Below are positions 37,298-46,119 of a DNA stretch of 64,000 bases, piece after piece. The DNA is taken from positions 1 to 64,000 of the forward strand of contig CALLBO010000021.1 of assembly GCA_937998875.1 (NCBI GenBank), read 5' to 3'. Both the position numbers and the translations under genes were made by a program. Source of the stretch: an uncultured Granulosicoccaceae bacterium. GTDB taxonomy: Bacteria; Pseudomonadota; Gammaproteobacteria; Granulosicoccales; Granulosicoccaceae. Position 1 is the first letter of the stretch. Each line of letters opens with the position of its first letter. Below the pieces are notes generated by a model. That model made no database searches, was not told where the DNA came from, and saw only the letters and a list, made by a program, of their open reading frames with translations.

Positions 37298-38491
37298 TTA
37301 AGGATGCAGTTCAAATGCAACCAGAAATCGTGACACCATATTATAGGCGGCAATTGTGGCAATGAGCTCTACCAGGTGTTCATGACCAAAGTGTTGTACC
37401 GCCTGTTCAAACAATGCGTCATCAATTCTTACGTCTCGGGTTAGCTGAGTAGTTAATGCAATAGTAAGCTGTTCTTCGTGAGAGAAAGCGTTGTTGGTGA
37501 TAGCGGCATCCGGCTGCCTGATGAGCGCTGCTTTTTCTGCACTGCCACCAGCCTTGATAAACAACGGTGCATGTTGCGAGTACTCATACTCGGCATCATT
37601 CAGCACGGCCACTGTGCACATGGCGAGCTCGCGCAACACTTGTGGCACTGAAAAGTGCTGCCGAATGTTGCCGACAAAGTGATTCCAGCCTTCAGACAGA
37701 GGCTGACTGTAGAGTAAGAGCCTGTCGAGCTCTATAAGTTGCCCGCCGCGTCTCTTCCTGATTGCGGCAACCAGATCAGCAGGCTCAGCCAGATCAATCG
37801 GTTTTAACGGTATGCGCGGGCCATCTCGTTGTGCAACTTGTGGTTTTGCTGGCGGTTTTGAATGAGGTGATGCTGTAGCCTGCCTGCCGGCACCTTGTGG
37901 TAGTGCATCAGCGGCTGCAATAAGCTTTGTCGGATAGCTGTCGTCTTTCGCAAGGTAGTGCTCTGCCATTTCGGTTGCGTTGTATCCCCAGAAGAGTTCG
38001 TTGCGTATTTCCAGCGTAGGGACACCGAATACGCCCTGATTAACCGCGAGCTCTCCGTTTTCCATCAGTTGTTGTTTTATGTTGTCTGCCTGCAATTGCT
38101 CGGGCTTTGTGTTGAGCTCACTCAATAGCTTGGCGAATGCTGCTTCATCGTGCGGCAGATTGCCTTCAACCCAGACAAACCGGAACAGTCGCGTGACCAC
38201 TTCTATGCTGTTGTTGTGCACTATGCCAAGCCGTAACAGTGGCAGCGGATTGAACGGATGCGCAGGCGGCCAGTTGAGTTCTATACCATCATGGTTCGCT
38301 TGCCATGCAACGTCCCTGAAAGTCCACTTTCGCTTCGGTGCTATCTCAGCAGGGCCAAGGTTTTCCCAATGCTTCAGCAATCCTGCAAACAGCACAGGCG
38401 TACAGATAACAGGCTGCTGCGAGTCCAGATGCTTAAGCTTTGTGCTTTGCAGGTAGGCGTAGGGGGAGATGTAATCGAAGTACCAACGCAT
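37298..38491 (-). CDS. Fusion of a DsbA-like 2-hydroxychromene-2-carboxylate isomerase domain and an AhpD/CMD-like domain
   Basis: 397 residues. Residues 1-195 are a kappa-GST/HCCA isomerase-type DsbA fold (WYFDYISPYAYLQSTKL; GVFGVPTLEIRNELFWGYNA), which normally uses glutathione. A Pro/Ala/Gln linker follows at 205-225. Residues 230-397 are helical and look like a carboxymuconolactone decarboxylase domain (LDRLLLYSQPLSEGWNHFVG; LRELAMCTVAVLNDAEYEYS), but the CxxC of AhpD is replaced, with one Cys left. Both parts appear intact. Such a fusion suggests a two-step reaction on one aromatic or thiol substrate; this is inference. Confidence 0.8.
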   Translation of the reverse strand: MRWYFDYISPYAYLQSTKLKHLDSQQPVICTPVLFAGLLKHWENLGPAEIAPKRKWTFRDVAWQANHDGIELNWPPAHPFNPLPLLRLGIVHNNSIEVVTRLFRFVWVEGNLPHDEAAFAKLLSELNTKPEQLQADNIKQQLMENGELAVNQGVFGVPTLEIRNELFWGYNATEMAEHYLAKDDSYPTKLIAAADALPQGAGRQATASPHSKPPAKPQVAQRDGPRIPLKPIDLAEPADLVAAIRKRRGGQLIELDRLLLYSQPLSEGWNHFVGNIRQHFSVPQVLRELAMCTVAVLNDAEYEYSQHAPLFIKAGGSAEKAALIRQPDAAITNNAFSHEEQLTIALTTQLTRDVRIDDALFEQAVQHFGHEHLVELIATIAAYNMVSRFLVAFELHP

Positions 38492-38513
38492 AATATTGGT
38501 TCCTGAGATAGTT

Positions 38514-39323
38514 CTAACGTAGGGAACCGGTAGACTGCAGAAAGGACCTGAGTCGATCGGATTGAGTATTCACCAGTACTTCTTCCGGAGTTCCCTGCTC
38601 GACAATATGGCCGTCATGCAGAAAAATCACATGGTTTGAAACTTCATACGCAAGCTTCATATCGTGGGTAACGATAATCATCGTGCTGCCCTCCAGCGCC
38701 AGTTGTTTAATGACCTGAACCACCTCTGCTTCAAGTTCCGGATCAAGCGCGCTGGTGGGTTCATCAAACAGCATAGCCGCGGGTTCCATGGCCAGCGCTC
38801 TGGCAATTGCCGCGCGCTGTTGTTGTCCACCGGATAATTGCGCCGGGTACTGACCGGCCTTGTCTGCGATACCGACTTTGTCCAACAGCTTCAGCGCGAG
38901 CTCCTCTGCCTCATGGCGACTTTTCCCCAATACACTGACCGGTGCTTCCGACACGTTTTGCAGCACAGACATATGCGCCCACAAATTGAACTGCTGAAAC
39001 ACCATGGAGAGATTTGTGCGCATTCGGCGTACCTGATTTTGATCAGCCGGTGTTCTGCCGTGACGGGAGTTCTTCCACTTAACTCGCTCGCCGATAAAGT
39101 CTATTTCACCGCTGGCAGGTATCTCGAGCAGATTGGCGCAGCGAAGCAGGGTGCTTTTACCGGAGCCGGACGAGCCGATCAGGGCGGTAACATCACCGCG
39201 TTTGGCTTTTAGCGATATCCCTTTGAGTACGTCAAGATCCCCGTAGCTTTTATGTATGTCAGTTAGCTCGATAACAGTTTCCGGGATAGTGCGCCCGGGG
39301 GATGACGAAGATACGTGGTTCAA
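38514..39323 (-). CDS. Polar amino acid ABC transporter ATPase (HisP/ArtP type), without its partners
   Basis: 269 residues. Walker A GSSGSGKST, then CANLLEIPASGEI, Q-loop VFQQFNLWAHMSVLQN, signature LSGGQQQRAAIARALAMEP, Walker B AMLFDEPTSALDPE, H-loop IVTHDMKLAYEV. These match histidine/arginine/octopine importers. No cognate permease or binding protein is present in the window; the neighbouring importer has its own MalK-type ATPase. TTG start with weak ribosome site, so the N-terminus is uncertain. Confidence 0.88.
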   Translation of the reverse strand: MNHVSSSSPGRTIPETVIELTDIHKSYGDLDVLKGISLKAKRGDVTALIGSSGSGKSTLLRCANLLEIPASGEIDFIGERVKWKNSRHGRTPADQNQVRRMRTNLSMVFQQFNLWAHMSVLQNVSEAPVSVLGKSRHEAEELALKLLDKVGIADKAGQYPAQLSGGQQQRAAIARALAMEPAAMLFDEPTSALDPELEAEVVQVIKQLALEGSTMIIVTHDMKLAYEVSNHVIFLHDGHIVEQGTPEEVLVNTQSDRLRSFLQSTGSLR

Positions 39324-39487
39324 GTGGAGAGCCCGGATGAGAATTCAGTGCGGAAGGGTTGAGAAATACTGACACGGACCTGATGCGGCGCGCAAGGCGC
39401 GGCACCGGTCACAGCTTAGAAACAATAGCGTCGTATCTGGAAAACAAGTAGCGGGTGACCCGTCAAAACGCCGTAATTGGTGGAATT

Positions 39488-39504
39488 GTCGTATTGCATA
39501 CGAC
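39488..39504. promoter_or_regulatory. Operator-like palindrome upstream of the sugar ABC importer
   Basis: GTCGTAT-TGC-ATACGAC is a perfect 7+3+7 inverted repeat, 68 bp before the ATG of the binding-protein gene and in the divergent region shared with the orphan ATPase gene. It is well placed for a LacI- or GntR-type repressor of the importer. No regulator gene is adjacent. Confidence 0.55.
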
Positions 39505-39572
39505 TGCGATGTCGGCCATTATCGAACGGTCCAGCGCGTGGCGCTGATTCTGGAATTCTTAGGAGCCTATGT

Positions 39573-40808
39573 ATGACTATATTCAAGAAAACCCTGGTTG
39601 CCGGGTCACTGCTGCTCGCCTCCCTTGGTACAGCACACGCAGATGGGTGCGGGATCGAAAAAGGCACGGTAAGTATTCTTGCCAATGATTTTCCGGCGTT
39701 GCATGCTGTAGTGGGAGGTGCAGAGGCGTGTGCTGGTGGTGGTGTGGAATTCTCCAAGAACCACAATAAAGACCACAAAGACATTATGGTCGCGGCATTA
39801 ACCAGCGACCCGTCCGAGTACACCACAGTAATAGTTGCCAACAGCACATTGGTTACGTTGATGAATGATGGTCTGGTACGACCCATCGATGATCTGGTTG
39901 AAAAGCACGGTGGCTCGCTTGCCAAGAACCAGCTCATTACTGTTGACGGAAAAGTAATGGCAGTAGCGTTTATGGCAAACGCACAACATCTTTTCTATCG
40001 CTCAGATATTCTTGAAGCAGCTGGCGTCGAAGTACCAAAAACTTATGATGATGTTTTAGCGGCGGCCAAAGCCATCAAAGACAAAGGCCTGATGGACTAC
40101 CCTTACATTGGTACGTTCAAGTCTGGATGGAACCTGGGTGAAGAGTTCGTCAACATGTATATGGGTACCGGCGCCGATATGTTTAAAGCGGGCTCAGCAG
40201 AACTTGACATTAACAATGACAATGGCGTGAAGACGCTTGAGATGCTTAAGTCTCTGACTGAGTATATGAATCCTGACTACCTGACGTTCGATTCAAATGC
40301 AGTGCAGGCTGAGTGGGAAGCAGGCAACGCTGCACTATCCAATCTTTGGGGTTCACGTGCCGGTGCGGTACTGGATGACGAAGGCTCAACCGAAGAGATC
40401 GTTGCGGGTACTGCCTTCGCAAGCGCACCAATGTTGGGTGACACGCCCGCAACCACACTGTGGTGGGATGGTTTCGCGATTGCAGCGAACACCAGTGACG
40501 AAGATGCAGAGGCAACGTTTATAGCAATGATGAATGGTGTGACCACCGAGATGGCAAATGCCAACCCTGATGAAGCCGTTTGGTTGATCGATGGCTACAC
40601 ACCGGGTGCTAAAGCAGTTGGTGTTGCCGCCTCAGCTCAGGCTGGAGCCAAGCCTTATCCAATGCTGCCTTACATCGGCGCGCTGCATACTGCAGCCGGT
40701 GCGGAGATTGTTGAGTTTCTGCAGGGTAGTGAAGATGCGGCTACCGCACTTGCAGATATGGAAGCAGCTTACAACGCAGCTGCAAAAGAAGCGGGCTTTC
40801 TAGAGTAA
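39573..40808 (+). CDS. Carbohydrate ABC transporter substrate-binding protein
   Basis: 411 residues from the ATG at 39573, preceded by AGGAG; longer frames to 39477 have no signal peptide at the start. Signal peptide MTIFKKTLVAGSLLLASLGT, mature from about HADGC. Family 1-type binding protein: YRSDILEAAGVEVPKTYDDV and LSNLWGSRAGAV, WWDGFAIAANTS. Cys residues near the mature N-terminus and mid-chain may pair. The sugar cannot be named. First gene of a four-gene operon. Confidence 0.9.
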   Translation: MTIFKKTLVAGSLLLASLGTAHADGCGIEKGTVSILANDFPALHAVVGGAEACAGGGVEFSKNHNKDHKDIMVAALTSDPSEYTTVIVANSTLVTLMNDGLVRPIDDLVEKHGGSLAKNQLITVDGKVMAVAFMANAQHLFYRSDILEAAGVEVPKTYDDVLAAAKAIKDKGLMDYPYIGTFKSGWNLGEEFVNMYMGTGADMFKAGSAELDINNDNGVKTLEMLKSLTEYMNPDYLTFDSNAVQAEWEAGNAALSNLWGSRAGAVLDDEGSTEEIVAGTAFASAPMLGDTPATTLWWDGFAIAANTSDEDAEATFIAMMNGVTTEMANANPDEAVWLIDGYTPGAKAVGVAASAQAGAKPYPMLPYIGALHTAAGAEIVEFLQGSEDAATALADMEAAYNAAAKEAGFLE

Positions 40809-40826
40809 GTTTGCATGTAGTAGTAC

Positions 40827-40850
40827 AACGGGGAGAGTTCTCTCCCCGTT
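40827..40850 (+). terminator. Intercistronic stem-loop after the binding-protein gene
   Basis: AACGGGGAGA-GTTC-TCTCCCCGTT: ten perfect base pairs and a four-base loop, not followed by a T-run. Such structures after binding-protein genes usually protect the upstream message from 3' decay and lower permease expression. Confidence 0.8.
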
Positions 40851-40932
40851 GGATTGTAGCCCGTAGATCATTCTGTAAGCTTTATCCTTTATGAATGTCT
40901 CTGGCCATTAGATCATTCCTTAGAGACCTCCT

Positions 40933-41958
40933 ATGCCGCATCGGGCATTTTTCTGGTTCATTCTTCCTTCTGCACTGGCAATGCTGCTGTTTATCGCGCT
41001 GCCGATAGTTTCTGTAATCCTGCAGTCAGTGCACATTGAACACCCGAAAGTGATGTCTGAGGTTGAAACCTGCGGACCGTTTAACTGCACCACAGAGATG
41101 CGGGTTGATGCCGAAGCGACAGCTGAGCTCAGGCAGGCGCAACCGCTCGGTAAGTATATCGGGCTTGAGACCTATTTAAATCGAAACCATCTGGCGTTTG
41201 AAGTTGTCAAAACTCAATGGCAGGAACGCGAGGGTTTTTTCTCGTTTATTCGTGGGCTGTATAATCTGCCGTTCTACAAAGCGCTTGCATTTACGCTCAC
41301 GTATACGTTTGTAGTTACTCCACTGGTAATTGTGCTGGGTTTCAGTATCGCAGTCGCCGTAAACGCAATACCCAGAATCATGCGTGGTTCAGTTATCTTT
41401 GTCTCTTTGTTACCAATGATAGTAACGCCGCTGATTGGGTCATTGGTGCTGTTCTGGATGGTCGACGCTAACGGAGTGATAGGTTCTGCGATACAGCATA
41501 TTTTTAATGATCCGAATCTGTCCCTTAAAGCCTCACCGTTTCTAACCTGGATAATGTTGCTGGTCTATGGTGTCTGGCACTCTGCACCGTTCGCCTTCGT
41601 AGTGTTTTACGCAGGTCTTCAGACTGTTCCGCAGGATACTCTTGAATCGGCAATGATCGATGGGGCCAGTCGTTGGGAGCGTATCAGGTATGTTGTGTTG
41701 CCGCATCTCGCGCCGTTAGTGACTTTCGTCGCGTTGATTCAGCTAATGGATAACTTTCGAGTGTTTGAGCCCGTCGTCGGATTCAATGCCTCGGCCAGTG
41801 CTACGTCTCTGTCCTGGATTATCTATAACGACTTGTTCGGTCAGCAGCAACTGTTTGGATCAGCAGCTGCGACCTCTATGCTCACCATATTGGGTGTGTG
41901 TATTTTGTTAATGCCAGTGCTTGTACGCACCTGGCGGCAGTACAAGGTGGTGCACTGA
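40933..41958 (+). CDS. Sugar ABC transporter permease (MalF/UgpA type)
   Basis: 341 residues, six membrane helices. The inner-membrane EAA loop ESAMIDGASRWERIRYVVLPHL is recognisable near 235-256. A roughly 80-residue periplasmic insertion after helix 1 contains two Cys (CGPFNC) and is longer than in short sugar permeases, recalling MalF-like insertions. The stop codon overlaps the start of the next gene (TGATG). Confidence 0.9.
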   Translation: MPHRAFFWFILPSALAMLLFIALPIVSVILQSVHIEHPKVMSEVETCGPFNCTTEMRVDAEATAELRQAQPLGKYIGLETYLNRNHLAFEVVKTQWQEREGFFSFIRGLYNLPFYKALAFTLTYTFVVTPLVIVLGFSIAVAVNAIPRIMRGSVIFVSLLPMIVTPLIGSLVLFWMVDANGVIGSAIQHIFNDPNLSLKASPFLTWIMLLVYGVWHSAPFAFVVFYAGLQTVPQDTLESAMIDGASRWERIRYVVLPHLAPLVTFVALIQLMDNFRVFEPVVGFNASASATSLSWIIYNDLFGQQQLFGSAAATSMLTILGVCILLMPVLVRTWRQYKVVH

Positions 41959-42842
41959 TGGAAAATACTGCACAACCAAGGCAAAGCCCGTTACTGCGTC
42001 TTTTTCTGGGTGCGTTCGTCATCATCTGGATTGTGCTGGCTGCGTTCCCGTTTCTGTGGACACTATGGGGGTCGTTCAAGGTAGAGGCAGACTTCTTCTC
42101 CAAAGTGGACTGGTCCTTTGCACTGTCCGGGGAGCGCACAATAGAACAAACCGGTTCTGCGTTTACCGGTGCCGGCTACTATGGTGCATGGGTTCAGGAG
42201 GAATTCTGGCGCGCAGCGATTAACACAATGATCGTTACTTTTTTTGTGGTTATCATTTCGCTTACGCTTGGCACCTTGGGTGGCTATGCACTCTCGCGTT
42301 CTACTTTTCGTTACACATTCTGGATTCTGATTGCCGCATTGGTCTTCCGTGCTATGCCGCACATTACACTGGTATCCGGCTACCTGTTGCCATTTTTTGA
42401 GCTGAATGTGTGGGGCATACTGCCAACAACAATTGTTGTTCTTGTTGCTATTAATCAACCCTTTACGCTGTGGATGCTGCATTCGTTCTTTTTAAACATC
42501 CCGAAAGATCTGGATGAAAGTGCAATGGTCGATGGGTGTACGCGATTTCAGGCTTTCAGGCATGTGATCATTCCCGTAATGTGGCCAGGGGTGATAACTA
42601 CCGGACTGTTTAGTTTTCTTTTGGCTTACAACGACTTTGCCATCACAACGATGTTGCTCAGTCAGGACAATCAGACCATGGTGCCGAAAATAGGCAGCTT
42701 TCTCGGCACGACACAAGTGCAGGGCAATGTGATGTTTGCAGTTGCCGCAGTGGTATCTGCGACTGCACCACTATTTATTCTGGTGCTATTCTTCCAACGG
42801 CAAATTGTCAGTGGCCTGACTGCCGGTGCGGTAAAAGGTTAG
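41958..42842 (+). CDS. Sugar ABC transporter permease (MalG type)
   Basis: 294 residues; the ATG at 41958 overlaps the previous stop by one base, signalling translational coupling. Six helices, EAA motif [20 protein letters not shown] near 205. It pairs with the preceding permease. An earlier in-frame start at 41898 would lie deep within the upstream gene and is unlikely. Confidence 0.92.
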   Translation: MENTAQPRQSPLLRLFLGAFVIIWIVLAAFPFLWTLWGSFKVEADFFSKVDWSFALSGERTIEQTGSAFTGAGYYGAWVQEEFWRAAINTMIVTFFVVIISLTLGTLGGYALSRSTFRYTFWILIAALVFRAMPHITLVSGYLLPFFELNVWGILPTTIVVLVAINQPFTLWMLHSFFLNIPKDLDESAMVDGCTRFQAFRHVIIPVMWPGVITTGLFSFLLAYNDFAITTMLLSQDNQTMVPKIGSFLGTTQVQGNVMFAVAAVVSATAPLFILVLFFQRQIVSGLTAGAVKG

Positions 42843-42849
42843 CGTTCCT

Positions 42850-43896
42850 ATGGCTCAGATTAAACTCAAAAATATTTCTAAACGCTGGGGCAGTTTTGTT
42901 GGTGTTGATTCGCTTAACCTCGATATCGCCGATCAGGAATTCCTTGTGCTGTTAGGTCCGTCCGGTTGTGGAAAAACCACGACCATGAGAATGGTCGCAG
43001 GGCTCGAACATGTTACCGAGGGCGAGATCTACATCGACGATAAGCTGGTTAACAAGCTGGAGCCGAAAGATCGTGATGTCGCTATGGTGTTTCAAAGCTA
43101 TGGCCTGTATCCAAATATGACTGTCTATGAGAATATCCGGTTTCCTTTAAAAGTCCGCAAGATTGATGCTGGCTCGCATAAAGAGCGTGTGATGCGGGCG
43201 GCTGAGATGGTAGAGCTCACAGATTTTCTGCACCGTAAACCGGCAGAGCTTTCAGGCGGACAGAGGCAACGGGTTGCACTGGCAAGAGCCATTGTTAGAG
43301 AGCCAACGGTATTCCTGATGGATGAACCGTTGTCTAACCTGGATGCAAAGCTCAGAGTGTCTACACGCGCCCAGATTAAGAACCTGCAGCACTCACTCAA
43401 AACCACCACGATTTATGTCACCCATGATCAGATAGAAGCAATGACTCTGGCAGACCGCGTTGTTGTGATGAACAAAGGTGTGGTGCAGCAGGTTGATACA
43501 CCGACTGCCATCTATGAAAATCCGGTCAACACGTTTGTTGCAGGTTTTATCGGGTCGCCGGCGATGAATCTATTAAGTGGTGATTTACATCAGGGTGTAT
43601 TTCGAGGAGATAATGTCACGATTGACGGATTGCGAACTGATATCAGCGGCGATATAACGCTTGGCTTTCGTGCAGAAGACGCACACATAGCCAGTGAGGG
43701 TGGTAATGCAGTAGCACCGGCTTATTCAATGGAATTGTTGGGGGAGGCAACCATGGTGACTATGCGAGCAGGCGGCGCGTTGTTGTCCGTCAAAGCACCT
43801 AAAGACTTCCGCACTGATATCGGCCGTACCGTGCATGTTGCAATACCTGCATCAATTTGCCACCTGTTTGACTACCAGACCGGGCAAAGACTTTAA
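42850..43896 (+). CDS. Sugar ABC transporter ATPase (MalK/UgpC type)
   Basis: 348 residues. Walker [11 protein letters not shown]-loop [17 protein letters not shown], signature [15 protein letters not shown], Walker [15 protein letters not shown]-loop VTHDQIEAM, then a C-terminal regulatory OB-like domain ([15 protein letters not shown]). Last gene of the importer operon, 7 bp after the permease stop. Confidence 0.93.
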   Translation: MAQIKLKNISKRWGSFVGVDSLNLDIADQEFLVLLGPSGCGKTTTMRMVAGLEHVTEGEIYIDDKLVNKLEPKDRDVAMVFQSYGLYPNMTVYENIRFPLKVRKIDAGSHKERVMRAAEMVELTDFLHRKPAELSGGQRQRVALARAIVREPTVFLMDEPLSNLDAKLRVSTRAQIKNLQHSLKTTTIYVTHDQIEAMTLADRVVVMNKGVVQQVDTPTAIYENPVNTFVAGFIGSPAMNLLSGDLHQGVFRGDNVTIDGLRTDISGDITLGFRAEDAHIASEGGNAVAPAYSMELLGEATMVTMRAGGALLSVKAPKDFRTDIGRTVHVAIPASICHLFDYQTGQRL

Positions 43897-44552
43897 AGCG
43901 CTTTGGTTAAGCCGGGCTGATGGTCTGGTATGCCACCATCATCTTCGGTTAAGGCCCGGAAGGTTGTTGTTAGCTAATCGATTTAGTTGGTAACTGAGCA
44001 CAGACAGCAAAGTGCCCACACTGCTGGTTGCTAGTTTATCTGCTTGTTTCAGACATCATCGCCGTAGGGGGGATAAGCTTGCGCATCCATCCATGTGCGG
44101 CACGTTAGATACGTAGATTTCCGGTCAATCTGGCGACCTTATGCGCAGTAAATTTTGTAGTGTTTGTTGCGGTGGTTTGATGGATGCGCATGCTTATCCG
44201 CCCTACGAAAATACGACATCATGATTTAGCGCGTTCCAACAGACGGTATTGCGTGGCTTTCTTTTTCGAAAATATAAACATAGAACTCTTTACAGGAGAT
44301 TGACGTATAGGAATCATGTGCCCTTTGCGGCCATCGCTGTTAATTCAACCTTCGACATACTCGTATGTTTTCTACTTGAACTAGGTTTCATCCCTACTAC
44401 GAAATTTCGGCTCTATAAGATAAGCAATCGGGCAAAAATCACATTTTGCACACCGATCCTCTTGTCTATGCTGAACAGTAGAACACTCTTCACATATATT
44501 ACTTGACGAGATAAATGTCATGACGTAACGTCAGTTCATATTCAGCTAACAG
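43897..44552. other. 656-bp intergenic region with one repeat element
   Basis: Holds copy C of the palindromic element (44063-44207) and, after about 44220, AT-rich DNA leading into the repeat-protein gene. An 85-codon open frame at 44249-44506 has no ribosome site and an unconvincing composition; I do not call it a gene. Confidence 0.6.
44063..44207 (+). repeat. Palindromic intergenic element, copy C
   Basis: 145 bp from CGTAGGGGGGATAAGCTTGC to GCTTATCCGCCCTACG. Both arms are of the AAGCTTATCC subtype with a few mismatches. This is the only locus not between convergent genes: both neighbours read to the right. Confidence 0.9.
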
Positions 44553-45935
44553 ATGAGCAGATTTATGGTACTCGACCAACGCGGCGTAGTTAGACTTCTC
44601 GCCATACCATTTCTTTTAACTCTTGCCATCCAAAACTCTTCATTTGCACAAGACACAACAACCAACTGTTTTGATTCCGATGGTGACGGCTGGGGCTGGG
44701 ACGGTACTGGTAGTTGTCGTATTCAACCGATAGTTTGCATAGACACTGACGGTGATGGCTGGGGATGGGATGGTTCAGGCTCGTGCAGACTTTCAGAAGA
44801 CCTGAGACCACAACCGGAACTCTCGACACAATTTTGTACTGATACGGATGGTGACGGGTGGGGATGGAACGGTACTGATACCTGCCTTATTAATGCAATC
44901 GCCGACAACGCCTGTATAGACACAGACGGGGATGGCTGGGGATGGAATGGACAATCTTCGTGCCTGATCGATACGCAGTCTGGTTGTATCGATACCGATG
45001 GAGACGGGTGGGGCTGGAATGGTTATCATAGCTGCCTTGTAACTGATTCCGGCAACATTGGGCAATCAGACGCAAATACCTGCTTAATAAACGGAGTAGA
45101 AGTCAGCACACAAATCGATCAACTCCAATGCGATACTTTACTGGATATATACGCTTCAACCAGTGGCAGCATTTGGAACAACAATAATCAATGGGCCACC
45201 TCCACTGACCCCTGCAACTGGCACGGGGTTAGTTGCGTAGATGATGCCATTTACGAGCTGGATCTCTCTGAGAATAACCTGACCGGCCCGTTGCCCGATA
45301 GCATCGGCAGCTTGCATGCTACAGCGATACTGAGACTTTCCTCCAATCAACTAACGGGAACAATACCCGCTTCAGTTGGCAACCTGAGTAATCTTGAGGT
45401 GCTGTACTTAACTGATAATTATTTAAGCGGCTCGATTCCGCCCGAGATCCGTGATCTTGGTAATCTCGAGGTGCTGTACTTACACGGCAATCGATTGAGC
45501 GGCCCGATTCCAGCCGAGATCAGTGGTCTGGGTAATCTTGCAGTACTGAGTCTAAGCGACAACGCCCTGGATGGATTTATACCGGACACAATCGGTGACA
45601 TGGATTCACTGGTTCAACTGTTTTTGCAGGAGAATTTTTTGTCAGGGAACATCCCGGCTGGTATTGGAAACTTGCCATCGCTTTCCATTGTAGATTTGTC
45701 TTTGAATCTACTAACTGGAAATATACCGGATACGATTAGTAACCTAAATTTGACACTCATTAATGTTTCAAACAATCAACTAAGCGGAAATTTGGACATT
45801 GTTAGCAATAGTATAACGAGCAATAGTACTTTCTTAATATTGTATGGCAATCAATGTTTCACTACCACGGATGCCGACCTCATCACATTGCTTAACGGGT
45901 TGGGACCTCCTTATTGGGATGACGGTTGTATTTAG
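44553..45935 (+). CDS. Secreted protein with five CxDxDGDGWGW repeats and plant-type leucine-rich repeats
   Basis: 460 residues. Signal peptide to about SSFAQ (29-33). Five Cys-to-Cys repeats of exactly 17 residues at 39-55, 62-78, 95-111, 121-137 and 145-161, each with DGDGWGW(D/N)G. From about 192 an LRR cap follows (LLDIYASTSGSIWNNNNQW, then DPCNWHGVSC), very like the N-terminal cap of plant LRR receptor proteins. About eight 24-residue repeats of the plant consensus follow (LxxLxLxxNxLxGxIPxxIG) to about 430, with a final Cys pair as end cap. It is probably extracellular and binds a ligand or polysaccharide. AT-rich relative to the sugar importer. ATG at 44553; 44565 is an alternative. 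Confidence 0.87.
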   Translation: MSRFMVLDQRGVVRLLAIPFLLTLAIQNSSFAQDTTTNCFDSDGDGWGWDGTGSCRIQPIVCIDTDGDGWGWDGSGSCRLSEDLRPQPELSTQFCTDTDGDGWGWNGTDTCLINAIADNACIDTDGDGWGWNGQSSCLIDTQSGCIDTDGDGWGWNGYHSCLVTDSGNIGQSDANTCLINGVEVSTQIDQLQCDTLLDIYASTSGSIWNNNNQWATSTDPCNWHGVSCVDDAIYELDLSENNLTGPLPDSIGSLHATAILRLSSNQLTGTIPASVGNLSNLEVLYLTDNYLSGSIPPEIRDLGNLEVLYLHGNRLSGPIPAEISGLGNLAVLSLSDNALDGFIPDTIGDMDSLVQLFLQENFLSGNIPAGIGNLPSLSIVDLSLNLLTGNIPDTISNLNLTLINVSNNQLSGNLDIVSNSITSNSTFLILYGNQCFTTTDADLITLLNGLGPPYWDDGCI

Positions 45936-46119
45936 TTCTGGTTACTATCTGCACTTTCAGATATTTTGACTTAGCTCTGCGATCTTTATATTCATTAACA
46001 GATTCAAGTGCTGGATAGCTGAGTATCCGTTAACAAGTAGCGCGTCTATACTGTGCGATTGTAAACAGGGATTTATCCTGAAAATCCTGCCAATCCAAAG
46101 CAGTACTGGTAGAGAGTGG

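Noticed and set aside
41898..41957. Earlier start for the second sugar permease
   Set aside because: Would overlap 60 bases of the first permease; the TGATG overlap at 41956-41960 is the typical coupled start.
44249..44506. 85-codon open frame between the sugar importer and the LRR protein
   Set aside because: No ribosome binding site, odd composition with many basic and aromatic residues, no domain or signal peptide; likely chance in AT-rich DNA.
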